Assembly: GCF_009765985.1 (NCBI RefSeq)
Contig: NZ_LMUM01000006.1
Span: 18,782 to 82,781, forward strand
Length of the DNA stretch: 64,000 nucleotides
Reading direction: 5' to 3'
Source: Acidobacterium sp. S8
Lineage (GTDB): Bacteria; Acidobacteriota; Terriglobia; Terriglobales; Acidobacteriaceae
This document shows positions 1 to 8,672 of the stretch, one piece after another. The first letter of the stretch is position 1; every line of letters starts with the position of its first letter. The position numbers were made by a program, and so were the translations under genes. The notes under the pieces are model-generated. The model saw only the letters and a program-made list of their open reading frames with translations, did no database searches and was not told the DNA's origin.

Positions 1-97
1 CATGGGAGATGGAACACTCCGTTATCGTGCTAGCGGCATTGAGTTGTTCATCGATGAGCATGAGCGGCTGTCGGCACTTCGGCGGCGTGCCGTCTAG
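1..97 (+). CDS. Partial excisionase-like helix-turn-helix protein (C-terminal end only)
   Basis: An open frame enters from the left edge, with codons starting at base 2, and ends at TAG 95-97. Its last 31 residues include LRYRASGIELFIDEHERL. This resembles the closing strand and helix of MerR/excisionase-type small DNA-binding proteins, where an Arg-rich strand is followed by a helix that reads like E-x-F-I-D-E-H. It lies 44 bases before an integrase, the usual position of an excisionase in integrated elements. The N-terminal part is outside the window, so the family call is inference from a short fragment and context. Confidence 0.4.
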   Translation, partial: MGDGTLRYRASGIELFIDEHERLSALRRRAV

Positions 98-141
98 AAT
101 AGGAGTGCCCACTTCTTTCCCCCGCAGAAATTGAGGAATCG

Positions 142-1439
142 ATGGGTAAATCGCATCAAGCAGGTTGGGTTTCGTTACGCGGGAAGCAGTGGTTCGGCTA
201 CTTCCGGCAAACGGTCCTCGATCCTGAAACCGGCGAGGAGCGAGTCAAGAAAGTTTGCGTCAAGCTCGCCCTCAAAACCAAAATGACCAAGCTCCAGGCG
301 CGTGAAGCGCTGCGAGTAGAAGTCACCAAACGCACGGGTCAAAACCTTGGAGGGCGTGTCCTCAAGGACAGCTCTGTCACCTTCGAATGGTTTGTGCTCA
401 ATCGCTACTTTCCGCTTCGCAAGGGGACTGGCGGCCAGAAACGGCGAAAGAAAAGATTTCTCAGATTCAGCTCGATCTCGTAAATCGATTCGGAGCGTAC
501 CCGCTCGATTCGTTTGACAAGTTTGCGCTGCAGACACACCTGAACAGTCTTGCGGAGCGATACTCGCAGGACCGAGTGAAGCAGGCGCGCTCCTATCTGA
601 AGTCCATCTTCGACGAAGCGATCGAGCAGGAATATCTGATGAAGGATCCAAGCCGGAAGCTCAGGATCCCTAAGAACCTCCGGCCTAAGGATAAGCAGGT
701 GCTGAGTTGGGAACAGCTGTGGCTGATCCTGGCGAACGCAGGCAGACGGGATCGCCTGTTGCTCATGCTCGACATGACGGAGGCGCTTCGCCCCAGCGAG
801 TTGTTCGCGCTGCGATGGAGATCCTTCGATGACCAGAACACGCTAACCCTGACTGAAACCGTCTATCGCAGGAAACTCAGGTCGTTCGGCAAAACACCCG
901 GCAGTCTCACTAAAGTTCACCTGCCGAATGGTCTGGCGGATGAGCTGCTGCGCTGGAAGATGGAATGCAAGAAGGCCTCCTGTGAGAACGGCTCCTGTAC
1001 GAAGCCGGAGCACCGGAAGGCGTCTTCGGAGGAGTTTATCTTCCCAAACGCCGACTGCGGATTCATGGATGCGGACAACTACCGTTTTCGGGTTCTGAAG
1101 CCGCTGGCGGAGTCATTGGGTGTCCCGAAGCTGAACTTCCAGGTCATGCGACGGACGATGGCGACGCAGGCGCAGAAGATGGGATCGGTCAAAGACATCC
1201 AGGCCCACCTCCGGCATTCACGGCCTGATACGACAGCCAACGAATACATGCAGGAGTTGCCAGATAGCGTACAGGCGATGGTCGGATCGGTGTATGCAAT
1301 GTTGATGAAAGGAGGAGAAAATCAGTCTTCCGACGATTTGCCACAAAAAGCCGCAAACGCTTCGACCGTCACAGTGCCTAAGTTGTTGAAAGAATTGGTG
1401 GGCACAGCAGGATTCGAACCTACGACTTCCACCGTGTGA
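142..1439 (+). pseudogene. Tyrosine-type site-specific integrase, frameshifted; C-terminus runs into tRNA-Val
   Basis: Two overlapping frames make one integrase. The first runs from ATG 142 to about base 426 and has the N-terminal beta-sheet domain. The second carries the SAM-like core-binding and catalytic domains to TGA 1437-1439. Adding one G to the GGGG run at 423-426 joins them as LRKG-DWRPETAKEK, giving a protein of about 430 residues, normal for the family. Catalytic landmarks are the first Arg in ALRPSELFALRW, the box-II Arg in QVMRRTMAT (the usual HxxR His is replaced) and LRHSRPDTTANEY with the Tyr nucleophile. The last residues, GTAGFEPTTSTV, are the translated 3' half of the tRNA-Val gene. 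It could be a real inactivating mutation, a slippery site or a sequencing error. Confidence 0.85.
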
Positions 1440-1470
1440 AGGTGGCACTCTACCGCTGAGTTATGCGCCC
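1396..1470 (-). tRNA. tRNA-Val (anticodon CAC), integration site
   Basis: Read on the minus strand, 1470 to 1396 folds as a full cloverleaf. The acceptor GGGCGCA pairs with TGTGCCC (one G-T). The D arm contains CTCAGCGGTAGAG. The anticodon stem CCACC/GGTGG holds loop TTCACAC, giving anticodon CAC (Val, GTG codons). The T arm contains GGTTCGAATCC, and CCA is encoded at 1398-1396. The integrase gene overlaps its 3' half, the classic attachment site used by tyrosine integrases. The element therefore extends leftward out of the window. Confidence 0.95.
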
Positions 1471-1592
1471 TTTCGGGAAGGAAAACCACACTTAGAGTAT
1501 CATCCACGAACCGCTCTGCCAACATTCTGATCGAAGCGTCCGCTCCTCATGTATGTTCTTTCGCATCTGTTTACAATCAGGGAGACGATTGG

Positions 1593-2438
1593 ATGATCGA
1601 CCGCCGCCCAGATCCGTTTCCCGATGAAACCATCCACCCCTCTACTGACGAGGATGGTTTCCACGATGAAGCTCCTGGCGATTTTGACGATACCGATGCA
1701 GATGCCCCGGAAGACGATGCGGAAAACGAATCTTCCCCGCAACCTGAGGGACATTCCCGTGTTCGTACAGGTATGGCGACCATGGCTCTGGACCGGGTTT
1801 TAGACCGACCGTTGTTACAGGGTGTCCGCGCGGAAGTTGTAAGCGCCGAGCGCGTTTCCGACTGGAACGCTCTTACCGACGCGGAGATCATGCTGCGGGT
1901 GCGTGACGGCGACGATCAGGGCTTCAATTATCTGATCGAAAAATACCGTAAGCCTATCATCCATTTCATGTTCCGCATGGTTCACAACCAGGCTATTGCA
2001 GAGGAATTGGCACAGGAAGTTTTTCTAAGAGTCTATCGTTCGCGGCAGACCTATCGGGCTGAGGCCCGGTTTACGACTTGGCTCTACCGCATCGCCACGA
2101 ATCTCGGCGTCAATTACGCCCGGGATACGAAACATGAGCGGGCCGCGCAAAACGTCTACCTCGACCAGCCTGATCCCGAAACTGGAACGACGCCGGACGT
2201 GGCCGACACAACGCCGTTGGTTGAGCAGGATCTGGTCCGCGATGAGCGCATGCACGCCATCCGCCAGCACGTTATGGCTTTGCCAGAGCGACAGAGGACG
2301 GCAGTCCTGATGCACAAGTATCAGGGTATGGACTATAAGCAAATCGGCGAAGTTTTAAAGCTGAGCGAGTCCGCCACCAAGTCGCTACTCTTTCGCGCCT
2401 ATCAGACATTGCGCGAAAAGCTTAAAGATTTTGTTTAA
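1593..2438 (+). CDS. RNA polymerase sigma factor, ECF (sigma-70 family)
   Basis: A 281-residue alternative sigma factor that redirects RNA polymerase to a stress or envelope regulon. Region 2 spans about residues 108-178 (FMFRMV...AEELAQEVFLRVYR...FTTWLYRIATN). Region 4 spans about 224-277 (LPERQRTAVLMHKYQGM, then helix-turn-helix with QIGEVLKLSESATKSLLFRA). The first 90 residues are unusually long and acidic, rich in Asp and Glu, unlike the short N-termini of most ECF factors. They may be regulatory. A GGGAG motif lies 8 bases before ATG 1593. The anti-sigma gene follows 21 bases downstream, so the two are very likely co-transcribed. Confidence 0.93.
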   Translation: MIDRRPDPFPDETIHPSTDEDGFHDEAPGDFDDTDADAPEDDAENESSPQPEGHSRVRTGMATMALDRVLDRPLLQGVRAEVVSAERVSDWNALTDAEIMLRVRDGDDQGFNYLIEKYRKPIIHFMFRMVHNQAIAEELAQEVFLRVYRSRQTYRAEARFTTWLYRIATNLGVNYARDTKHERAAQNVYLDQPDPETGTTPDVADTTPLVEQDLVRDERMHAIRQHVMALPERQRTAVLMHKYQGMDYKQIGEVLKLSESATKSLLFRAYQTLREKLKDFV

Positions 2439-2459
2439 GGTTTAAGTAATGAGGGAATT

Positions 2460-2963
2460 ATGATCTGCCGGAAAATTAAAGCGAATCTTGCCGACCTGCT
2501 CCTGGACCCGGAGTCGGTTCCTGCTGAGGTGCGCAGCCACGTAAAAGACTGCACCGAATGCAGCAGGGAACTGGCTTCGCTCGAGGCGACCATGAACCTG
2601 ATGGAAGATTGGCAGGCGCCCGAGCCGTCACAGTATTTCGATTCCAAGCTGGCTGTGCGCCTGCGTGAGGAGCAGCGCGCCGAGCCAGCCGGATTGGTCG
2701 AGCGCCTGCGCGCCCGCCTGCTCTTTAACAGCAATGTTCATCTCCGTCCCATCGCAGTCGGCGCTTTGGCGCTCCTGATTCTTATTGGCGGAGGCACCTA
2801 CGCGGACTTGATGTCCTCGCATTCTGGAACTCCGGCCAAGACCTCGGCCACCGTCGAAGATCTTAAGTCGCTCGATGACAACGCACAGGTTTTCCAGCAG
2901 TTGAATGCTCTCGATCAGGGCGATCAGAATGATAACAGCGGCTCGTCAAACAACGATTTGTAA
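2460..2963 (+). CDS. Anti-sigma factor with zinc-finger (zf-HC2) domain, membrane-anchored
   Basis: 167 residues. The N-terminus has the anti-sigma zinc-binding signature H27-x3-C31-x2-C34 (HVKDCTEC), used to sequester an ECF sigma factor at the membrane. One transmembrane segment lies near residues 95-115 (PIAVGALALLILIGGG). A short tail rich in Ser, Asp and Asn follows, probably periplasmic. It sits 21 bases after the sigma gene, the standard pairing. Which stimulus releases the sigma factor cannot be told from the sequence; the outer tail is too short for a recognisable sensor domain. Confidence 0.9.
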   Translation: MICRKIKANLADLLLDPESVPAEVRSHVKDCTECSRELASLEATMNLMEDWQAPEPSQYFDSKLAVRLREEQRAEPAGLVERLRARLLFNSNVHLRPIAVGALALLILIGGGTYADLMSSHSGTPAKTSATVEDLKSLDDNAQVFQQLNALDQGDQNDNSGSSNNDL

Positions 2964-3060
2964 GACGGGTAATGAGAATGCAAACTTGCGCAGAGGCTAC
3001 GGTATTTCCAGCAGATAGCACTGTCGCGTACAAATTAACAGACGAGCCTTGGAAACGATT

Positions 3061-3774
3061 ATGCAAGTACGGAAACAGCACAGGACGGCGAGCCGCGGAT
3101 CACGGGGCATGCGTACTCTTCTGTCTGTAGCCTTCACTCTTGCGCTCGCATTTCCGCCCGTCACTGCCTTTGCCGGACAGCACGGCTCGCATGCCGCGCC
3201 CGCGCCACATATGCAGCCGCCACCGCGTCCTTCTCAGCCGCACCAGCAACCGATGCCGCAGCAGCAGTTTCATCCCCAACCCGGATCCGAACAGCAGCAC
3301 TTCAACACGCCCCAGCAGTATCGTGCCGGGCAGCCGGGACACCTGCCTGACTGGCTTAACAAGCATCAGAACATGACGCCGCAGCAGCGGGAAAACGCCC
3401 TTCGCCAGGAGCCCGGATTCAATCACCTGCCTCAGGAGCAGCAGCAGCGCCTCATCAATCGCATGCACCAGCTCAACAGCGCCCCGCCGGAGGAGCGTCA
3501 ACGCATGCTGCAGCGCAATGAAATGTTCGAGCACCTCAACCCGGAGCAGAGAGCCGGTGTGCGGGGAGCTTCGCAGGCCTTCCACCAGATGCCTGCCGAT
3601 CGTCAGACCGAAGTCCGCCGCGCCTTTCAGGATCTCCGCGGAGTTCCTCCCGATCAGCGCCAGTCCATTCTGAATTCAGCGCGCTTCCAGAACCAGTTCT
3701 CACCGCAGGAGCGCACCGTGCTCGGCAATATGCTCTCAGTTGAACCCTACCAGCAACATTCGCCGCAGCCGTAG
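3061..3774 (+). CDS. DUF3106 domain protein, secreted, Gln/Pro-rich
   Basis: About 237 residues from ATG 3061. A TTG 12 bases earlier in the same frame is possible. A basic start and hydrophobic stretch (LLSVAFTLALAFPPVTAFA) form a signal peptide. A low-complexity Pro/Gln/His linker follows. From about residue 90 the protein is built of repeated segments of the form LPxEQQQRLxNRMxxLNxxPPEERQ and MPADRQTEVRRAFQDLR. This is the DUF3106 pattern seen in proteins next to ECF sigma and anti-sigma genes in acidobacteria and proteobacteria. It is third in the sigma operon, so it is probably an envelope protein that tunes the system. That role is inference. Confidence 0.8.
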   Translation: MQVRKQHRTASRGSRGMRTLLSVAFTLALAFPPVTAFAGQHGSHAAPAPHMQPPPRPSQPHQQPMPQQQFHPQPGSEQQHFNTPQQYRAGQPGHLPDWLNKHQNMTPQQRENALRQEPGFNHLPQEQQQRLINRMHQLNSAPPEERQRMLQRNEMFEHLNPEQRAGVRGASQAFHQMPADRQTEVRRAFQDLRGVPPDQRQSILNSARFQNQFSPQERTVLGNMLSVEPYQQHSPQP

Positions 3775-3913
3775 TTCTATCCGCCTCATTCCAGAACGTT
3801 ACTAACGCTCGCTCCTCACGCGAAAAGTCGTGTATAAGCCGCTCCCGCGGTGCTATAACCATGCGATATCCCCTCTGCTCTCAGGTCATTTGACACGGAT
3901 TAGAAAGGCATCC

Positions 3914-4792
3914 ATGAAGCTGTTGACCAAGTTCAATCTCATCCTGCTGGTTATTTTTGCCGCAGGAGGCGTCCTTATCTCCCAACTTGCCTATAGCTTC
4001 CTCATCGGCAACGCCCGTCGCGAGGTTTTAGAGGAGGCCCAGCTCATGATGGCCAGTGCCACATCTGTCCGCGACTATACGGCCAACGACCTCTCTCCGC
4101 TTCTGCAGCAGAATCCCAGGCACCGTGTCCATTTCCTCGCAGAAACCATCCCCTTCTACGGAGCTACCACTACCTTCAACAACCTCCGCAAATCCTATCC
4201 CGACTATGCATACAAGGAAGCCGCTCTCAATCCCACCAACCCCGAAGATCGCGCGTCCGACTGGGAAGCCGATATCATTCACGATTTACGCGATCACCCT
4301 AACGAAACGCAGAAAGTCGGCGAGCGCGAAACCCCCAATGGCGCCGCGCTCTACCTCGCCAATCCCATCAAAGTGAACCACGAATGTCTCGAATGTCACA
4401 GCACCCCATCGGCTGCGCCCACGGCGATGCTCGCCGTCTACGGAAACGCCAACGGCTTCGGCTGGAAGAACGATGAGATCGTGGGCGCGCAGATCATCTC
4501 TGTCCCCATGTCGGTCCCGATTGCCATTGCCGACCGCGCCTACCATCGCCTGCTGTTCTTTCTGATCCTCATCCTGGTCGTCACCATTCTTGCTCTCGAC
4601 GCAGGGGTCTACTTCTTTGTCATCCGTCCGCTGAAACTCGTCTCCGATACCGCCGACCGGGTAAGCCGCGGCGAGAAAGATGTGCCTCCGATCAAGTTCA
4701 AAGGGAAAGATGAGATAGCCGTCGTCGCTTCGTCCTTCAATCGCATGCAAGTGAGTTTGACGAAGGCATTCAAGATGCTTGAAGAACAGTAA
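3914..4792 (+). CDS. Membrane sensor: DUF3365 (Tll0287-like) c-heme domain plus HAMP, no output domain
   Basis: 292 residues from ATG 3914. The upstream in-frame extension has no good start. A transmembrane segment (8-28) is followed by a periplasmic domain ending in HECLECHS, with C158, C161 and H162 forming a CxxCH covalent heme-c site. A second transmembrane segment spans 212-236, and a HAMP linker 238-290 ends in NRMQVSLTKAFKMLEEQ. This is the layout of heme-based redox or gas sensors of the DUF3365 family, but those normally continue into a kinase, cyclase or methyl-accepting domain. Here the gene stops after HAMP, so it must act through a separate partner or be a reduced form. Confidence 0.85.
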   Translation: MKLLTKFNLILLVIFAAGGVLISQLAYSFLIGNARREVLEEAQLMMASATSVRDYTANDLSPLLQQNPRHRVHFLAETIPFYGATTTFNNLRKSYPDYAYKEAALNPTNPEDRASDWEADIIHDLRDHPNETQKVGERETPNGAALYLANPIKVNHECLECHSTPSAAPTAMLAVYGNANGFGWKNDEIVGAQIISVPMSVPIAIADRAYHRLLFFLILILVVTILALDAGVYFFVIRPLKLVSDTADRVSRGEKDVPPIKFKGKDEIAVVASSFNRMQVSLTKAFKMLEEQ

Positions 4793-4818
4793 TCGCGGGT
4801 GGGCCGCAAATAAACAAG

Positions 4819-4845
4819 CCGTCATTCTGAGGGCCAGAATGACGG
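4819..4845. terminator. Hairpin between convergent genes, made from a dispersed repeat
   Basis: CCGTCATTCTG and CAGAATGACGG form a perfect 11-bp stem around the loop AGGGC. It lies 26 bases after the heme-sensor stop and 24 bases before the TIR gene stop, so it could end transcription both ways. There is no strong T-run. The GTCATTCTGAG sequence recurs in degenerate form elsewhere in the window, which suggests a dispersed repeat serving as a terminator. Confidence 0.5.
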
Positions 4846-4869
4846 CAGCCTGGTAAGTGCGAATCCATT

Positions 4870-5622
4870 CTAAAACCGGCAAGCCTTCAAAAATTTGGCT
4901 CGATCCGAGTCAGATTCAATCTCCTGGGAAACTCTTCCGCAAAGCTCCTCAACCGATGAGCACCGCTTCGCAGCCTGTTTCACAATCACTTCAGAGATCG
5001 GCCCGATATAAGCCGCCAGTTCTTTACTGATCTTTTCTATCTTTTGCGCGCCAAGCGCCTGCTTCTGAGTGGCGCTGGTGGTTGCAGAATCAGGCGCCGC
5101 CGCCGCGCCGTTTCCCGCCGCCCGAACCTCTCGCAAGCCCGTTGTATCGGCATTGACCGCTGCGCCCATATGCGGCCTCAGCGCACGAATCAGCACCTGT
5201 ACGTCCGACTTCCAGCGGGCATGTGTCAGCTCTACCGCGTTCCTGTAATGCAACTCCTTCAGATCATCCGGAAGCTGTTCTGCCAACGGCATCCTCGCGC
5301 CGCGCACCAATACCGGAATCACCGGAATATCCCGCTTCAGCGCCGACGCCAGCTCGATTCGCACAAAGTCGTTTGCATTCTCCAGCCGCTTGTTACCCAG
5401 CGAATCTTTCGATTCCAGCCAGTCCCGCCCAATGAGCGCCAGCAAAACGCCGCAACTGGTCACGCTCTGATCGATTGCCTTTCTGAAATCTCGTCCCGGC
5501 TCAATCGCCGCCACATCCATAAATATCGAATCGTGATGAAAGTGTGAGGTCAGGTCATCGAACAGGCGGCCAGCTTCACCCTCCGAATCACTCCTTCGAT
5601 AATTGATGAAAATAGAACTCAG
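4870..5622 (-). CDS. TIR-domain protein, probable CTG start
   Basis: A toll/interleukin-1 receptor domain starts at SSIFINYRRSD and runs to about residue 135 (GVLLALIGRDWL, DFVRIELASALKRDIPVIPVLV). Bacterial TIR proteins are often NAD-cleaving enzymes of defence or signalling systems. After a low-complexity linker comes a C-terminal module with ELAAYIGPISEVIVKQAAKR, a conserved segment I associate with C-termini of various bacterial signalling proteins. The frame is open to ATG 5799, but those 59 extra residues resemble no TIR N-terminus. A perfect GGAGG (5629-5633) lies 6 bases before CTG 5622, exactly where TIR proteins begin. No defence partner gene adjoins it. Confidence 0.75.
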   Translation of the reverse strand: MSSIFINYRRSDSEGEAGRLFDDLTSHFHHDSIFMDVAAIEPGRDFRKAIDQSVTSCGVLLALIGRDWLESKDSLGNKRLENANDFVRIELASALKRDIPVIPVLVRGARMPLAEQLPDDLKELHYRNAVELTHARWKSDVQVLIRALRPHMGAAVNADTTGLREVRAAGNGAAAAPDSATTSATQKQALGAQKIEKISKELAAYIGPISEVIVKQAAKRCSSVEELCGRVSQEIESDSDRAKFLKACRF

Positions 5623-5853
5623 AGTAGACCTCCAGAGGCAAAAAACCGCAAATCCAGAATCCGGAATCAGTGCCGATTCCTTATGAAAAAACTCAGGAAT
5701 TGAGTGTACTCCGGCGCTTTGCACCCATTCAATCATTCTCGGAGTAAGCTCGGCTCGAGCGCGATAACTTGCCTCAACGCAAAAAATATGCGCCGCCACC
5801 AGCTATGGTGACGACGCATATTCTCCCTCCGACAAGAGGGATTGGGACCAAAC

Positions 5854-8490
5854 CTACTCGGCCCGAAGAGCCTCCACCGGATTGACCGAAGCCGCGCGTC
5901 GCGCCGGAAGGAAACTGGCCAGCAGCGCTGCAACGCCCAGCACCATCGCTACGCCTGTCAACGTCGGTACATCCCACGACCGCACTCCGAAGAGCATCTT
6001 GTCCATCAACCTTGCCGCGGCAATTGAACAGACGAGTCCGGTCACAATTCCTGCTACTATCAGCCATCCTGCCTCTTTCAGAATCATGCGGTAGACGGTG
6101 CCGCGCTGCGCGCCCAGTGCAATGCGCACGCCAATCTCACGCGTCCTCTGGCTGACGGAATAAGCGATCACCCCATAAAGTCCTACCACGCTCAGCAGCA
6201 GCGCCAGAGCCGCGAAACCACCCACCAGCCACGCCGCCGAGCGATGCATGTACGCCGTCTGCGAGCTGTTGATCTGCTGCATCATTGTCGCCTCATCCCG
6301 TACGCCCAGGTTCGGATCGATCTGACGCACAGTCGCCGCCATCGCTGGAAGTAATGAGGCCGGATCCTGCCCGGCGTGCGCCACGATATACATCTCTGAG
6401 TCCGGGCCTTGCTTGAATGGGTAGTACACCGCCGGACGAATCTCCTGATCCAGCCCTCCCTCGCGAATATCGTCGACTATTCCTACAATCTGTCGCATTG
6501 ATTTCGGATCGAGATCGGTATCGCCGATCATCTTGCCAATTGGATTTTCGCCCGGGAAAAATTGCTTCGCCAGAGTCTGATTGATGATGGCGACCTGTGC
6601 CGATGACGCGTCATCCGCCTCGGTAAAGAAGCGGCCTTGCATCAGCTTCGCCTGAATTGTCTTAAAGTAGCCGGCGCTTACCTCGCGCTCCGGAGCGTCG
6701 TTATGTTCACCGTGGTAGGGATGTCCCAGGATCCGGAACCATGTCGTGTTGCAGTTGCAACTCACCGGAACCATACTCGTCTGCCCCACGGACAAAACAC
6801 CCGGCATGCTCGAAACCCGGTCCATCACACGCTGCGAAAGCGCAATCTGCTGCGTGTCTTTTGCATACGTCGCAGGCGGAGCGTCGATCCCCAGAGTCGC
6901 TAGATGCTCCGGCTCAAAATTCAAATCCACATGCAACAGTCGATAAAAGCTTTTGCCCAGCAGTCCGGCGCCTGCCAGCAGCACCATCGCAATCGCCAGC
7001 TCCAGTGCCACAAGATTCGAGCCCAGCCGCTTCCATGTCGTTCCCGCTGAGCTTCGTCCGCCCTCGGTGAGATCGTCGCGCAGCCGCGAAACCGAAAGCC
7101 GCAATGTCGGCGTGAGCGAAAACACCACGACGGCAAGCATCGCAAGCAGCAATGCAAAGCCCAGCACGTGAGCATGCAGCCCCACATTCCGCAGATAGGG
7201 CATGTTGTCCAGCATGTCGGTTGGGATCAACCGGATCAACAGCTGCATGGCTCCGTATGCGGCTGCAAGTCCGCAAAGGGTCGCTGCCGCCACAAGTGCC
7301 AGTCCTTCCGTCACAAACTGCCGCACCAGTCGTCCATGCGATGCTCCCAGTGCGCCGCGCACTGCCATCTCCCGTTTGCGGCTTTCCGCTCGCACCAGCA
7401 GCAGGCTGGCTACATTCACGCAGGCAATCAGTAAAAGCAGTGCTGCCCCGCCTAGCAGCACCAGCAGAATAGGGCGAATATCGCCGAGAATCGAATCGCT
7501 CAGCGTCATTACCAGCGCACCCTGTCCAAGGTTCGAGCCGGGATATTCCTTTTCGAGGCGCGCCGCAATCGTCTGCGTATCCGCCAGCGCCTGCTGAACG
7601 GTCACGCCGTCTTTCAGTCTTGCCACTGCAAACAGGTTGTGGCAGCTCCGCCTCTTCTCGCACGAATTTGGGTCGTGAATCGTCGTCCAGAACTCGGCGC
7701 CTCCGCGTGGCGCAAAGTGAAACTCACGCGGCAGCACTCCGATCACCGTGTAGGCGTTGTCATCCAGTGACACCGTCTGGCCGACAATATCCTTCTTGCC
7801 GCCGAAACGCTTCTGCCATGTGCTGTAAGGCAGTAGCACCGTGTGCGGAGCACCGGGCGTATCGTCGCTGAGATTGAAAACTCTCCCCAGTAACGGCCTG
7901 ACGCCAAGCGTATGAAAAAAATTACCGCTCACCCGCACTGAAGGAATGGGCAGTACGCCTGCGGGCCCCTTCCACAGATAACTGGCAAAATTCCACGCAT
8001 CCATTGAACTGAATACCTGGTTGTCCTTCCTCCAGTCCAGAAAATCCTCGTACGACAAATTGCAATGCGGGCAAAAGCTTGCAGTCTCGTACACCGCCGC
8101 CAGCCGCGAAGGATTTTCATAGGGAAGCGGTTTCAGCAGCGCCGCATCGACAAAAGTAAAGATGGCGATGCTCGCCGCCATTCCCAGCGTCAGTACCAGA
8201 ACCGCGGTTATTGCAAAGCCCGGATTCCGGCGCAGCTGCCGTATCGCAAAACGAAAATCCTGCCAGATGCTCTCCATCTGGAAGCCCACCACTTCGTGAC
8301 TCTGTTCCTTCAGCCGCGTGTCGTTGCCAAACTGCCGGCGCGCAGCTCGTTCTGCAGCGTCGTGGGCCAGCCCCTCCGATTGCATCTCGTTCACTGCCTG
8401 TTCGCGATGAAAAGCCATCTCTTCCTCCAACTCACTGCGAAAGCGGTCGCGGCGAAGAAGAATTTGCAATTTTCTGAAGAAACGCGTCAT
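5854..8490 (-). CDS. ADOP-family ABC permease (duplicated FtsX/MacB-like permease)
   Basis: 878 residues, typical of acidobacterial duplicated orphan permeases. The N-terminal cytoplasmic segment (RDRFRSELEEEMAFHREQAVNEM) is the family hallmark. It is followed by RQLRRNPGFAITAVLVLTLGMAASIAIFTFVDA with the first membrane helix, a large periplasmic MacB_PCD domain, and three helices around residues 330-460. A second MacB_PCD plus FtsX unit ends in PVEALRAE. No ATPase gene is adjacent, as expected for these orphan permeases. These genes are frequently controlled by PadR-type repressors; an inverted repeat lies upstream. The substrate is unknown. Confidence 0.93.
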   Translation of the reverse strand: MTRFFRKLQILLRRDRFRSELEEEMAFHREQAVNEMQSEGLAHDAAERAARRQFGNDTRLKEQSHEVVGFQMESIWQDFRFAIRQLRRNPGFAITAVLVLTLGMAASIAIFTFVDAALLKPLPYENPSRLAAVYETASFCPHCNLSYEDFLDWRKDNQVFSSMDAWNFASYLWKGPAGVLPIPSVRVSGNFFHTLGVRPLLGRVFNLSDDTPGAPHTVLLPYSTWQKRFGGKKDIVGQTVSLDDNAYTVIGVLPREFHFAPRGGAEFWTTIHDPNSCEKRRSCHNLFAVARLKDGVTVQQALADTQTIAARLEKEYPGSNLGQGALVMTLSDSILGDIRPILLVLLGGAALLLLIACVNVASLLLVRAESRKREMAVRGALGASHGRLVRQFVTEGLALVAAATLCGLAAAYGAMQLLIRLIPTDMLDNMPYLRNVGLHAHVLGFALLLAMLAVVVFSLTPTLRLSVSRLRDDLTEGGRSSAGTTWKRLGSNLVALELAIAMVLLAGAGLLGKSFYRLLHVDLNFEPEHLATLGIDAPPATYAKDTQQIALSQRVMDRVSSMPGVLSVGQTSMVPVSCNCNTTWFRILGHPYHGEHNDAPEREVSAGYFKTIQAKLMQGRFFTEADDASSAQVAIINQTLAKQFFPGENPIGKMIGDTDLDPKSMRQIVGIVDDIREGGLDQEIRPAVYYPFKQGPDSEMYIVAHAGQDPASLLPAMAATVRQIDPNLGVRDEATMMQQINSSQTAYMHRSAAWLVGGFAALALLLSVVGLYGVIAYSVSQRTREIGVRIALGAQRGTVYRMILKEAGWLIVAGIVTGLVCSIAAARLMDKMLFGVRSWDVPTLTGVAMVLGVAALLASFLPARRAASVNPVEALRAE

Positions 8491-8546
8491 AGCGAGTTCC
8501 TGCCTGTCTGGGATACGGCGATCTGTGGACGTATGATTTCCAGCCC

Positions 8547-8568
8547 ATCTACGATCTGATTCGTAGAT
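8547..8568. promoter_or_regulatory. Inverted repeat upstream of ADOP permease, candidate operator
   Basis: ATCTACGA and TCGTAGAT form a perfect 8-bp inverted repeat separated by TCTGAT, about 57 bases before the permease start. The next bases to the right contain AT-rich repeated TAGAT/ATCTA steps (TATAGATTATCTATGGATAGAT). This suits a repressor-binding site overlapping the permease promoter. Binding by a PadR-like protein is inference from the gene family; no regulator gene is adjacent. Confidence 0.45.
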
Positions 8569-8672
8569 ATAGATTATCTATGGATAGATTGTCAATGATG
8601 AAGAAGAGCACCCAACTTAGTCAATGAGTTTCAATTAGGAACGGCAGTTTTTCACCATCGTGGATGCTCTCA

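Noticed and set aside
7152..7663. Several Cys/Arg-rich frames opposite the ADOP permease
   Set aside because: All lie inside the permease and show only low-complexity sequence typical of shadow frames.
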